DNA of 39,996 bases from Pseudomonadota bacterium (GTDB lineage: Bacteria; Pseudomonadota; Gammaproteobacteria; Burkholderiales; Gallionellaceae), in the NCBI GenBank assembly GCA_021800795.1, contig JAJYYO010000031.1:1-39996 (forward strand), given 5' to 3'. Position 1 is the stretch's first letter. Each line of letters begins with the position of its first letter. This document shows, in pieces, positions 1 through 6,779 of this stretch. The notes under the pieces were generated by a model. That model worked only from the letters and a program-made list of their open reading frames with translations, did not search any database and was not told the DNA's origin. The position numbers were made by a program, and so were the translations under genes.

Positions 1-94
1 CAATCCATTCATGCTCCAGAAGCAAATTCAGCATAAACTGCGTGTGATTTTTAAACTCCTTCGGTAACCACCAAACTTGAGGCAACGATACCAA
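1..94 (-). CDS. Possible next gene, partial, unknown
   Basis: On the minus strand a frame stays open from inside the end of the phosphoribosyltransferase gene to the window edge. A TTG at 92-94 with an AAAGGA-like sequence about 9 bases upstream could start it. The readable product is about 31 residues, rich in Leu, Trp and Phe, with no recognised domain. It would follow the upstream gene by only 14 bases, as in an operon. The open frame is short enough to be chance, so this is a weak call. Confidence 0.25.
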   Translation of the reverse strand, partial: MVSLPQVWWLPKEFKNHTQFMLNLLLEHEWI

Positions 95-108
95 TCTTCG
101 GTATCCTT

Positions 109-1323
109 TTAACTTGAGGCAATGCGTTCTTTCTTGCCATACCGCATTCGAAAACGTGACACATATTCTCTACCAATTGCAGTTACGCTCTTCGCTGCAA
201 TGTCGTAAAGCCCCATATCTCCAGCTAGCTCTAGCAATTTAGAGCAGACAATGTTATCCATGAGAAGCTTGGAAGCCAAATAAGACTCTGCCACCCCCCG
301 TAGCCTTAAACCCAATAGCGTAAGAAGAATCCATTGCTCTGTATCAAGCTTTCTATTGCCCTCAAGTGATTCCAGCAAGCTTAGCGCTAGTTTAGGTTGA
401 TTGACCTTCCACAGCGCTTCGCAGGCACGATCTGTTCCCTCGCTATCAAAGTGCGGCCTGAATTCGCTGGGGATGGCACGATTTGGAAATAAACCCTTCC
501 AATTTTTCTTGCTGGCCCAAAGAATTGCTGGCAAATTATTCGGACAACCATGCTCAAAAACAAAAGGGCATGCGCTGCCACGATAGCCAAAGGCTGCATC
601 TTCCATATGTATCAATTCTGCATATTGCGTGCATAGCTTAACGACTCCAGATGGAACGTGGTCAACCAAGCTTGAGTCCGGCAGCACGGTAATCAAATGA
701 TTGAAAGCCGGGAAATTCGGCAGCGCCTTCGTCAGTGCCAATCGGCTTTTCGGCGTCATAGCATACAAAACTATCCACAATTCAAAACGCTTTAGGGATA
801 GTAGCCGTTTGATATAGCGTGGAACTACTTTTTTCCAGTAATTCACAAGCCGAGTCCCACTGCCAGACACATCATCAACCAGAACAATATGTCGGATACC
901 TTGGCTACATAATTGCTTGATTGTAGGAGTGCACTCAATGACCGATGTACCATTAGGTCGAAGGTGCTTTCTTTGGAGATTTGCAATTATGTGTGCCACT
1001 CTACCCTCGCTACCGTGCTGTTCTCGACGACCAGCTTGCCGTGATTGCACATCACCTGCAGTGATACCACCAGAAAAAGGGCCATATCCAATTACATTCT
1101 CTGGGTTTGGGGGAGTAACAGGATAAACAGCGATAGTAGCACTGCACTGAACCTGCAATCGGTCCAAAGCGCTTTCGATCCCAGACTCGAAATCACGCCC
1201 AGAAACCAACTTTATTTGATTGATTAGCTGTTCTGCCAAAGCCCTGTCTTCACTGGAACGGAATTGAGCTAGCCAATTTTGACTCAATTGATGTTCAGAG
1301 AGCCTAAACAATTTTTTTGTCAT
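109..1323 (-). CDS. Phosphoribosyltransferase-like protein
   Basis: A 404-residue protein with a type I phosphoribosyltransferase PRPP loop, VLVDDVSGSGTR, at about residues 147-158: hydrophobic strand, two acidic residues, small-residue loop. The rest does not resemble a biosynthetic PRTase such as Apt, and it is twice as long as those. Large PRTase-like proteins of this kind (PRTase-CE type) are known from prokaryotic conflict loci, so a defence or signalling role is possible, but no partner gene is visible. The ATG at 1321-1323 is preferred because AAGGTG lies 7 bases upstream; a GTG six bases earlier is in frame but too close to that site. The gene is AT-richer than the core genes to its right, which fits horizontal acquisition. 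The substrate is unknown. Confidence 0.6.
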   Translation of the reverse strand: MTKKLFRLSEHQLSQNWLAQFRSSEDRALAEQLINQIKLVSGRDFESGIESALDRLQVQCSATIAVYPVTPPNPENVIGYGPFSGGITAGDVQSRQAGRREQHGSEGRVAHIIANLQRKHLRPNGTSVIECTPTIKQLCSQGIRHIVLVDDVSGSGTRLVNYWKKVVPRYIKRLLSLKRFELWIVLYAMTPKSRLALTKALPNFPAFNHLITVLPDSSLVDHVPSGVVKLCTQYAELIHMEDAAFGYRGSACPFVFEHGCPNNLPAILWASKKNWKGLFPNRAIPSEFRPHFDSEGTDRACEALWKVNQPKLALSLLESLEGNRKLDTEQWILLTLLGLRLRGVAESYLASKLLMDNIVCSKLLELAGDMGLYDIAAKSVTAIGREYVSRFRMRYGKKERIASS

Positions 1324-1488
1324 GAACACTCACCTTGTGAAACTTCGGGAATGATGACGGGAAATCGCTTATCGAATAGCTTTGCCATGTCTCACCTATG
1401 TGATATTTCTTTAAATGGAGGGCTGATTTTACCAAGCCCATACATGAACACATGACTTGTGTTCGACATATCTGCAAAGTGCGCAATT

Positions 1489-1695
1489 GGCACCATGTTG
1501 ATGGTCATGACAGTCGGCTTTCTGGTCAGCAATTCTATACATCGATGGACTGTTGCTGGCACATTGTTGCCGTTCATGACCGTCAGCTTTCTTGCCATCC
1601 AATTTATATATCGAACAACCGTAATTGGCAGCTTGTTGTATGTGATTAGCATCAGTTTTCGGCTTGGATATTCCATACCCAACAGGTCACTGTTT
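1489..1695. repeat. Three tandem imperfect 69-bp repeats
   Basis: Units at 1489-1557, 1558-1626 and 1627-1695 each begin GGCA or GGCACC, followed by a TTGTTG/ATGTTG core and a shared interior (ATGACNGTCNGCTTTCT in the first two). Their length is a multiple of three, so an open frame crosses them on both strands. Differences between units 1 and 2 are spread about evenly over codon positions in the plus frame (8, 6, 7 by my count), so there is little sign of coding constraint. A weaker partial unit may precede 1489. The stretch 1324-1789 holds no recognisable gene otherwise. Confidence 0.6.
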
Positions 1696-1789
1696 TGCCA
1701 CCATTGACATTGTCCAACCTTGTGTCGCATCCTTGAGGCGTTGAGCGGCAGTCGGATTACGATCAGCAACCGCTTATCTCGGCCAGGCT

Positions 1790-1807
1790 AAAACGGGCTT
1801 TAGCCCG
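1790..1807 (-). terminator. Intrinsic terminator after the orphan antitoxin
   Basis: On the minus strand the stem CGGGC/GCCCG with a four-base loop is followed by TTTT. It overlaps the stop codon of the antitoxin gene at 1800-1802, so transcription probably ends directly after that gene, with no room for a co-transcribed toxin. Confidence 0.55.
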
Positions 1808-1997
1808 CCAAAGCACGGGCAGCACGCTGTTTGGCGTCGATAGGTTCCTGCATTTCTGCCATCACCTGATCGTGAGGAATCAACGGGCTGTTGTCATCCA
1901 GCGATTCCTGCATCCTGGCACGGAACCAGCGCTCATAAGTCTCGGCCTCTTCGGTCGTGGCAAACTCGGACCCAATGGGAGACAGTGCTGTTTTCAT
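1800..1997 (-). CDS. PaaA2-like antitoxin (orphan)
   Basis: A 65-residue acidic protein. The pattern LSPIGSEFATTEEAETYERW followed by an Arg-rich helix, a DD turn and PHDQVMAEM matches the stability-determinant/PaaA2 antitoxin family, small proteins that neutralise ParE2-type toxins. Start ATG 1995-1997 puts the conserved LSPIxSEF segment near residue 4, as in the family; a 14-residue longer form has no support. No Shine-Dalgarno sequence is obvious. In family operons the toxin gene follows directly, but here a terminator overlaps the stop codon and the DNA beyond holds only 69-bp repeats. It is therefore an orphan, either a decayed module or an anti-addiction factor. Confidence 0.7.
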   Translation of the reverse strand: MKTALSPIGSEFATTEEAETYERWFRARMQESLDDNSPLIPHDQVMAEMQEPIDAKQRAARALAG

Positions 1998-2256
1998 GAC
2001 GGCAACATTAAACCTAATACAGATTAATGGCAACAGCATTAAGCGTCCTCATATCGGAGGGCCTTACTTGCTGCACGACAAACAGCTAAAAACTCCCGAC
2101 AGCGCCAAATCTCCGCTAAAAAACAACGACCGTTCATCCCTGTAAGACAACCGTTCATTCTCGCAGCCAAGCCAATTATGCAGGCTATTTGACCGCCTGT
2201 AATGTTTCCTGTTTTCAGCTATTGACGCAAAATGCCTCAAACGGAAAATGCACACC

Positions 2257-2336
2257 GCAACATTGATTCAGCCTGTAACACCCTTGTAGCCCGCGCCATT
2301 TCACTCACCTTCCCCCGGTGAAATGGCGCATTTTTT
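2257..2336 (+). ncRNA. Candidate small RNA ending in a strong terminator
   Basis: The gap 1998-2334 has no convincing gene. On the plus strand it ends in a strong intrinsic terminator, yet no plus-strand gene lies upstream. A possible promoter is TTGACG at 2222-2227 and GAAAAT at 2244-2249 (16-base spacer), which would give an RNA of about 80 nucleotides. The terminator loop is pyrimidine-rich (CACCTTCCCCC) and could pair with Shine-Dalgarno sequences. The promoter is weak and the RNA is an inference. Confidence 0.3.
2293..2336 (+). terminator. Intrinsic terminator, plus strand
   Basis: A perfect 12-bp stem (GCGCCATTTCAC at 2293-2304, GTGAAATGGCGC at 2318-2329) with a 13-base loop is followed by A and six T on the plus strand. 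It lies just beyond the minus-strand aldolase gene, but on that strand no T tract follows the hairpin, so it works best for plus-strand transcription. Confidence 0.7.
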
Positions 2337-2976
2337 ACTGTTTGGGTTTCCCATACGTTGCAAAGCGATTCAGCACATCGGCAAACTCATCGTCCGTCAG
2401 CAACACCGGCTCACCGACCGCCAGTGCACGCAGATATAGCTCGCTTAAATTCTCCACTTCCACGGTATGCTTGAAGGCCTCCGCCAGATGCTTGCCGGCC
2501 GCAATCATGCCGTGATTCGCCAGCAGACAGGCTTTACGATCCGTCATGGCAAGCAACGCGTTGTCGGACAACGCCTGCGTGCCGAAGGTGGCATAATCGG
2601 CGCAGCGCAGACTGTTCCCCCCCAGCAGCGCCAGCATATAATGGAACGGCGGCAAATCACGGCGCAGACAGGCCAGCGCGGTCGCCGCATTGGAATGCGT
2701 GTGGATGACCGCACCGAATTCGGGGCGTCCCACATAAATGTCGCGGTGAAACAGCCATTCGCTAGAAGGATGCCAGCGCCCCTGCGACTCGCCCGACAGA
2801 TGCACAAACACGATATCATCGATAGTCAGTCCTTCCGCGCCAAATCCGGAAGGCGTAATCAGCATGCCGTCCTTGTAGCGCACGCTGAGATTGCCGGAAG
2901 CGCCGTGACTCAATCCCAGTTCATCCAGTCTGCTGGTCATGCGCACCAGCTCACTGCGCAGCTCGCTCTCGTTCAT
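2335..2976 (-). CDS. ald2: FucA-like class II aldolase (probable 5-methylthioribulose/5-deoxyribulose-1-P aldolase)
   Basis: 213 residues, a full-length class II aldolase/adducin protein. It tracks E. coli L-fuculose-phosphate aldolase closely: catalytic Glu73 in SSEWLFH, zinc ligands His92, His94 (HTH) and His155 (NHG), and Tyr113 fall at the FucA positions as I recall them. The related dehydratase MtnB is less similar. The start overlaps the mtnA stop codon (ATGA), so the two are translationally coupled. With mtnA, apt and mtnP upstream, the likely substrate is 5-methylthioribulose-1-phosphate or 5-deoxyribulose-1-phosphate, cleaved to DHAP plus (methylthio)acetaldehyde, as described for Ald2 in the DHAP shunt. 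The fold and aldolase chemistry are well supported; the substrate is inferred from the operon. Confidence 0.8.
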   Translation of the reverse strand: MNESELRSELVRMTSRLDELGLSHGASGNLSVRYKDGMLITPSGFGAEGLTIDDIVFVHLSGESQGRWHPSSEWLFHRDIYVGRPEFGAVIHTHSNAATALACLRRDLPPFHYMLALLGGNSLRCADYATFGTQALSDNALLAMTDRKACLLANHGMIAAGKHLAEAFKHTVEVENLSELYLRALAVGEPVLLTDDEFADVLNRFATYGKPKQ

Positions 2977-4094
2977 TTCACCCTCTCCCCCAACCCCTCC
3001 CCCGTAAACGGGTGAGGGGTGTCAGACAATAGACGAATCGCATCAGCATTTGCTGCCAGCAGTCCGCGCTCGGTAATCAGCCCGGTCACCAGACGCGCCG
3101 GGGTCACGTCAAACGCATAGTTGGCAGAGCTTGAGTCTTGCGTAATCAGACGCACGCGGCGGATTTGTCCGTCGTCGCATAGCCCTGCGATATAGCCCAC
3201 TTCATCTTGGCCGCGCTCCTCGATGGGGATTTCCGCAACACCGTCCTGCAAGGTCCAGTCCAGCGTCGGCGTGGGCATCGCCACATAAAACGGCACGCCG
3301 TTGTCGAAGGCTGCCAGCGCCTTCAGATAAGTGCCTATTTTATTGCACACATCGCCCGTTGCGGTGACGCGATCGCACCCGACGATGACCATTTCCACCA
3401 GACCGTGCTGCATCAGATGGCCGCCCGCGTTATCCACGATCACGGTATGCGGCACGCCGTGCTGCGCCAGCTCCCATGCAGTGAGACTCGCCCCCTGATT
3501 GCGCGGGCGGGTCTCGTCCACCCAGATATGCAGCGGGATACCGGTTTCGAATGCGGCGTAAACAGGCGCAAGAGCCGTGCCCCAGTCCACCGTTGCCAGC
3601 CAGCCCGCATTGCAATGAGTCAGAATATTCACGGTCGCATTTTTTTGCTGGTAAACGTCCTTGATAATTTTCAATCCATGCCGTCCGATGGACTCGTTGA
3701 TTGCTACGTCCTCATCCGCAATGATCGAAGCTTCACGCCATGCTGCAACCGCGCGCTCATCAGCCTGCAAGGGAGACAACAATGCGCGCATGCGTTCAAT
3801 TGCCCAGCGCAAATTCACCGCAGTCGGGCGCGCCTTGACCAGCATGTCGCAGGTCGCCTTAAGCGCCGCATCGGATGCGTGATGGCTCATCGACAGCGCC
3901 ACGCCATAGGCCGCCGTCACGCCGATCAGCGGCGCACCGCGCACCTGCATCTCGCGGATCGCATATTCCGCATCGCGCATGTTTTCAAGACGCACCGTGA
4001 CAAACTCGTGCGGCAGCCGCGTCTGGTCGATGATTTCGACCGCACCGTCAGATGTTTCCCAGATAGTGCGATAAGGGGTGCCGTTAACTTTCAT
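2973..4094 (-). CDS. mtnA: 5-methylthioribose-1-phosphate isomerase
   Basis: 373 residues, eIF2B-like aldose-ketose isomerase that converts 5-methylthioribose-1-phosphate to 5-methylthioribulose-1-phosphate. Landmarks: [13 protein letters not shown] near residue 52, catalytic Cys161 in [22 protein letters not shown] near 194, and catalytic Asp241 in GCDRV followed by NKIGTY. These match the Cys/Asp pair of B. subtilis MtnA to within one residue. The ATG is preceded by a weak GAGAA site. The last 13 or so residues come from a REP-like repeat and are probably not functional. It lies downstream of apt across a palindromic spacer and overlaps the aldolase gene. Some MtnA-like proteins also accept 5-deoxyribose-1-phosphate. 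Confidence 0.93.
   Translation of the reverse strand: MKVNGTPYRTIWETSDGAVEIIDQTRLPHEFVTVRLENMRDAEYAIREMQVRGAPLIGVTAAYGVALSMSHHASDAALKATCDMLVKARPTAVNLRWAIERMRALLSPLQADERAVAAWREASIIADEDVAINESIGRHGLKIIKDVYQQKNATVNILTHCNAGWLATVDWGTALAPVYAAFETGIPLHIWVDETRPRNQGASLTAWELAQHGVPHTVIVDNAGGHLMQHGLVEMVIVGCDRVTATGDVCNKIGTYLKALAAFDNGVPFYVAMPTPTLDWTLQDGVAEIPIEERGQDEVGYIAGLCDDGQIRRVRLITQDSSSANYAFDVTPARLVTGLITERGLLAANADAIRLLSDTPHPFTGEGLGERVK
2979..3020. repeat. REP-like element forming the end of mtnA
   Basis: A C-rich palindromic element: a CCCTCTCCCC arm, then a CCCCGTAAACGGG core and GTGAGGGG. It encodes the last residues of MtnA ([13 protein letters not shown]) and stops just before the aldolase start codon. 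Related G/C-rich elements occur at 14672-14712 and 14993-15035. Confidence 0.6.
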
Positions 4095-4145
4095 ACATTT
4101 TTCTCGTTTGCAAACTATTCTTGCAGGAATTTTTTTACAGTAGTT

Positions 4146-4227
4146 GTAGGTCGGGTTAGCGCAGCGTAACCCGACATTCCGCGCACATACATTGTCGGGT
4201 TACGGCCTGCGGCCTAACCCGATCTAC
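4146..4227. repeat. Inverted repeat pair between apt and mtnA
   Basis: An element built from GTAGGTCGGGTTAGCGCAGC ...TAACCCGACA and, inverted, TGTCGGGTTACGGCC...TAACCCGATCTAC. Each half is itself palindromic. It fills most of the apt-mtnA spacer and would be transcribed as a large hairpin if the two genes share a message. It resembles the GTCGGGTTA family of dispersed proteobacterial intergenic repeats. Confidence 0.7.
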
Positions 4228-4229
4228 AT

Positions 4230-4757
4230 TTAATCGCCCTCGAACTCGCAGAGCGCAAACACCTTCTGTCCCATCGCCTCCAGCCGCGCCCGCCCGCCGA
4301 TATCGGGCAGGTCGATCACGAAGCAGCATTCGACCACGATGCCGCCCATATCCTCGATCAGCCTGACCGCCGCTTCCGCCGTACCGCCGGTGGCGATCAG
4401 ATCGTCCACCAGCAGCACGCGATCGCCTTTCTGGATGGCATCCAGATGAATCTCGATGCGGTCGCTGCCGTATTCCAGCTGGTAATCGCGCCCTATCGTC
4501 TCGGCGGGCAGCTTGCCGCGCTTACGGATCGGCACGAAACCCAGACCCAACTCATAGGCCACCGGCGTGCCGACGATGAATCCGCGCGACTCGATACCGG
4601 CCACCTTGTCGATTTGGATATCCTTGTAGCGCGCCACAATCTCATGGATCGTGGCGCGCAGGCCTACCGGGTCCTTGAGCAGAGTGGTGATGTCGCGGAA
4701 CATGATCCCCTGATGGGGATAATGCGGAACGGTGCGGATGCGGGATTTGATAGGCAT
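4230..4757 (-). CDS. apt: Adenine phosphoribosyltransferase
   Basis: 175 residues, normal length for Apt, which converts adenine and PRPP to AMP. It shows the family start IRTVPHYPHQGIMFRDITTL, the GIESRGFI motif, RKRGKLP, and the PRPP loop VLLVDDLIATGGT near residue 113. It lies between mtnP, whose reaction releases adenine, and mtnA, so it recycles the base produced by the salvage route. The leader before the ATG consists almost entirely of a 7-bp repeat array and has no Shine-Dalgarno sequence. Confidence 0.95.
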   Translation of the reverse strand: MPIKSRIRTVPHYPHQGIMFRDITTLLKDPVGLRATIHEIVARYKDIQIDKVAGIESRGFIVGTPVAYELGLGFVPIRKRGKLPAETIGRDYQLEYGSDRIEIHLDAIQKGDRVLLVDDLIATGGTAEAAVRLIEDMGGIVVECCFVIDLPDIGGRARLEAMGQKVFALCEFEGD

Positions 4758-4762
4758 ATATT

Positions 4763-4809
4763 CAGGATTGAGGATTGAGGATTGAGGATTCAGGATTCAG
4801 GATTGAGGA
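4763..4809. repeat. Heptanucleotide tandem repeat (SAGGATT)
   Basis: Six head-to-tail 7-bp units, CAGGATT or GAGGATT, from 4763 to 4804, plus a partial seventh. The array contains the mtnP stop codon (4790-4792), supplies its last residues (LNPES) and forms the leader of apt. Confidence 0.85.
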
Positions 4810-5659
4810 CCCGGCCCGCAACTGCAGACAGTTTTTCAAGTATGGCCGCATCGCGCGCCTCGGGTGCAGTGATGATGGCATATTGCAACGCGCTGCGGCA
4901 GGCACACGCATCCCCTGCCGTATCGCTGTGCACAGGGGATGCAACTTCTTTCATCAGCGCGCGCGCCTTGTCGGCATTTTCGAGCAACACTTTGACGATC
5001 GCATCCACCGTGACATGGTCGTGATCGGGATGCCAGCAATCAAAATCCGTCACCATTGCCACCGTGGCATAACAAATCTCGGCCTCACGGGCGAGCTTCG
5101 CTTCCGGCATATTGGTCATGCCGATCACGTCGCACCGCCAGCTGCGATACAGCTCCGACTCCGCGAGACTGGAAAACTGCATCCCTTCCATCACCAGATA
5201 AGTGCCGCCGCGCACCACCGGAATCCCCAGACGCTCTGCCGCAGCAAACAGATGATCGCCCAGGCGGTTGCACACCGGATGCGCCATCGAAACATGGGCG
5301 ACCAGCCCCGTGCCGAAGAAACTCTTCTCGCGGTCGAAAGTCCGGTCGATGAACTGATCGACGATGACAAACGTGCCGGGCGGCATATCTTCACGCAACG
5401 AACCCACCGCACTGACCGAGATGATGTCGGTGACCCCGAGACGCTTCAACGCATCGATATTGGCGCGAAAATTGATATCGGATGGCGAAATGCGATGTCC
5501 ACGACCGTGTCGCGGCAGGAACGCGATGGATTGCCCCGCCAGCTCCGCCAGCAAAACCTCATCGGACGGCTCGCCGAAAACCGACTCCGCCTTCACCCAG
5601 CGGGCGTTTTCCAGCCCCTCGATATGATAAACACCGCTACCGCCGATAATCCCCAACAT
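4790..5659 (-). CDS. mtnP: S-methyl-5'-thioadenosine phosphorylase
   Basis: 289 residues. Phosphorolysis of 5'-methylthioadenosine (and often 5'-deoxyadenosine) to adenine and the pentose-1-phosphate. Family motifs: IIGGSGVYHIEGL at the start, PRHGRGHRISPSDINFRANI, GTYLVMEGMQFSS for the substrate, and MTNMPEAKLAREAEICYA with TDFDCW, all as in human MTAP. AAGGA lies about 9 bases upstream of the ATG. It is first in a salvage cluster (mtnP-apt-mtnA-aldolase). The C-terminus runs into the heptad array, so its last five residues are repeat-derived. Confidence 0.93.
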   Translation of the reverse strand: MLGIIGGSGVYHIEGLENARWVKAESVFGEPSDEVLLAELAGQSIAFLPRHGRGHRISPSDINFRANIDALKRLGVTDIISVSAVGSLREDMPPGTFVIVDQFIDRTFDREKSFFGTGLVAHVSMAHPVCNRLGDHLFAAAERLGIPVVRGGTYLVMEGMQFSSLAESELYRSWRCDVIGMTNMPEAKLAREAEICYATVAMVTDFDCWHPDHDHVTVDAIVKVLLENADKARALMKEVASPVHSDTAGDACACRSALQYAIITAPEARDAAILEKLSAVAGRVLNPES

Positions 5660-5689
5660 AGAAATTTTTCCTTAAAATTCGCAAAGCTA

Positions 5690-5800
5690 GGGAACCGCTG
5701 ATTTATTCGGTTTTGTCGTTCCCGCGTAGGCGGGAACCCAGTTAAATAAAGGCGCTGGTTCCCCGCTTTTGCGGGGAAGACGAATAAATCAGCGGTTCCC
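5690..5800. repeat. 111-bp MITE-like element with perfect 20-bp inverted ends
   Basis: The arms gggaaccgctgatttattcg (5690-5709) and its exact reverse complement (5781-5800) enclose two oppositely oriented REP hairpins (CGTTCCCGCGTAGGCGGGAA and TTCCCCGCTTTTGCGGGGAA). It has the form of a miniature inverted-repeat element or paired REP unit and lies in the 207-bp gap between mtnP and the PilZ gene. Confidence 0.8.
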
Positions 5801-5819
5801 TGGTTGTTCCATCAGGGAA

Positions 5820-5866
5820 CCGACCGGCGCAAGCCATGTTCAGTGTTGAAGCTTGCGCCATGTCGG
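5820..5866 (-). terminator. Hairpin after the PilZ gene
   Basis: CCGACCGGCGCAAGC (5820-5834) pairs with GCTTGCGCCATGTCGG (5851-5866), with one mismatch and a bulge, directly behind the PilZ stop codon. No T tract follows on the minus strand, so it may protect mRNA ends or act only as a weak terminator. Confidence 0.4.
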
Positions 5867-6760
5867 TCAGCTCTCCAGCATGGCTTTATAGATGTAATTC
5901 TGCAACACGGTAAGATCGACGCTCACGCTTTGCACAAACTCCATGCCATGCATGACGACTTCTCCACCGTTCTGGCTGTCAGTCTCCCTGTGCACATTGC
6001 GTATCAGCGCCGACACCAGAAATACCTGGCTGTCACCTCCCACTTGCATGCGCAGGCTCACCGAAACGGCGTCCCCCACCTGGCCGAAAGCCTTGCCGGC
6101 ATGAATACGCGCCCCGGAAATGCTCATATCTTCGATAATTGCAGACGCCTTTTGACCTGTCGCCTCAGATTCGATTGAACACGGCAACCTGAGTTTGATG
6201 CGCACCGCGCCGCGCATATTGGTCGTCTTGACCTGAGGAGGGAAAGCCAGATGCAGATAAGGATAAGGCGCGAGGCAGACGCTGATGACATTGCTGCTGA
6301 ACTCATAGGTTTTGGTGCCCGAAAAACCGCGCACCTGAAAACTCTGCCCTTCCTTGATGAAACTCAGCTTGTCGTCCTGCCTGGGATGGGTTACCAGCAC
6401 GCTTCTTCTGTTCAAAAAACCGATCAGCTTCACAAAATAGCGCTGCTTGTCGGAAGAAAAATCCTGCAATTGAAGCGTATCGCCGATGGCAATCTTGATC
6501 GCCTGAAAATCCTCGATCTGCTCGACCGGCCTGGATTTCCCGACAGGCTCGGCAGGGGCGCCCGTCCCCTTTCTGTTGACAATTTCATTCCTGCCGTCGC
6601 GAAACAGCCCGTTCTCACAAAGACCTTCGAGTTGCCGCTGAGATTCGACCAGCGCTCCCTCGCGCAACAACAAGCGTCCGAATTTATCGTATACCGTCCA
6701 TCTCAATGGCCGACCGACCTGTATTTCGTTCAGCTTGACTGGCTGCAATTTATCCTTCAT
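5867..6760 (-). CDS. PilZ-domain c-di-GMP binding protein (YcgR-like)
   Basis: 297 residues. The C-terminal half is a PilZ domain: RGAVRIKLRLP near residue 183 carries the RxxxR c-di-GMP motif, and DMSISGARI near 211 the DxSxxG motif. The middle part (about residues 85-175) looks like the YcgR N-terminal PilZN-type beta domain (FVKLIGFL, SVLVTHP), which suggests a flagellar-brake or similar effector that senses c-di-GMP in the cytoplasm. The first 75 residues are not recognised. It lies 19 bases downstream of alr on the same strand, probably co-transcribed. The GGDEF-EAL protein encoded at 9452-12775 could help set the level of its ligand. Output target unknown. Confidence 0.8.
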   Translation of the reverse strand: MKDKLQPVKLNEIQVGRPLRWTVYDKFGRLLLREGALVESQRQLEGLCENGLFRDGRNEIVNRKGTGAPAEPVGKSRPVEQIEDFQAIKIAIGDTLQLQDFSSDKQRYFVKLIGFLNRRSVLVTHPRQDDKLSFIKEGQSFQVRGFSGTKTYEFSSNVISVCLAPYPYLHLAFPPQVKTTNMRGAVRIKLRLPCSIESEATGQKASAIIEDMSISGARIHAGKAFGQVGDAVSVSLRMQVGGDSQVFLVSALIRNVHRETDSQNGGEVVMHGMEFVQSVSVDLTVLQNYIYKAMLES

Positions 6761-6779
6761 TGCCTGTTAAACCTTTCCT

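Noticed and set aside
1489..1695. CRISPR array
   Set aside because: Units are directly abutting 69-bp degenerate repeats with no constant repeat/variable spacer pattern.
1392..1769. 125-residue minus-strand frame through the 69-bp repeats, considered as a missing ParE toxin
   Set aside because: No ParE/RelE pattern; openness follows from the repeat length being a multiple of three.
3207..4169. 320-residue plus-strand frame opposite mtnA
   Set aside because: Antisense shadow; composition unlike a real protein.
4775..5701. Long plus-strand reading frame opposite mtnP
   Set aside because: Exact shadow of a well-supported gene on the other strand; His/Arg-rich composition and no known domain.
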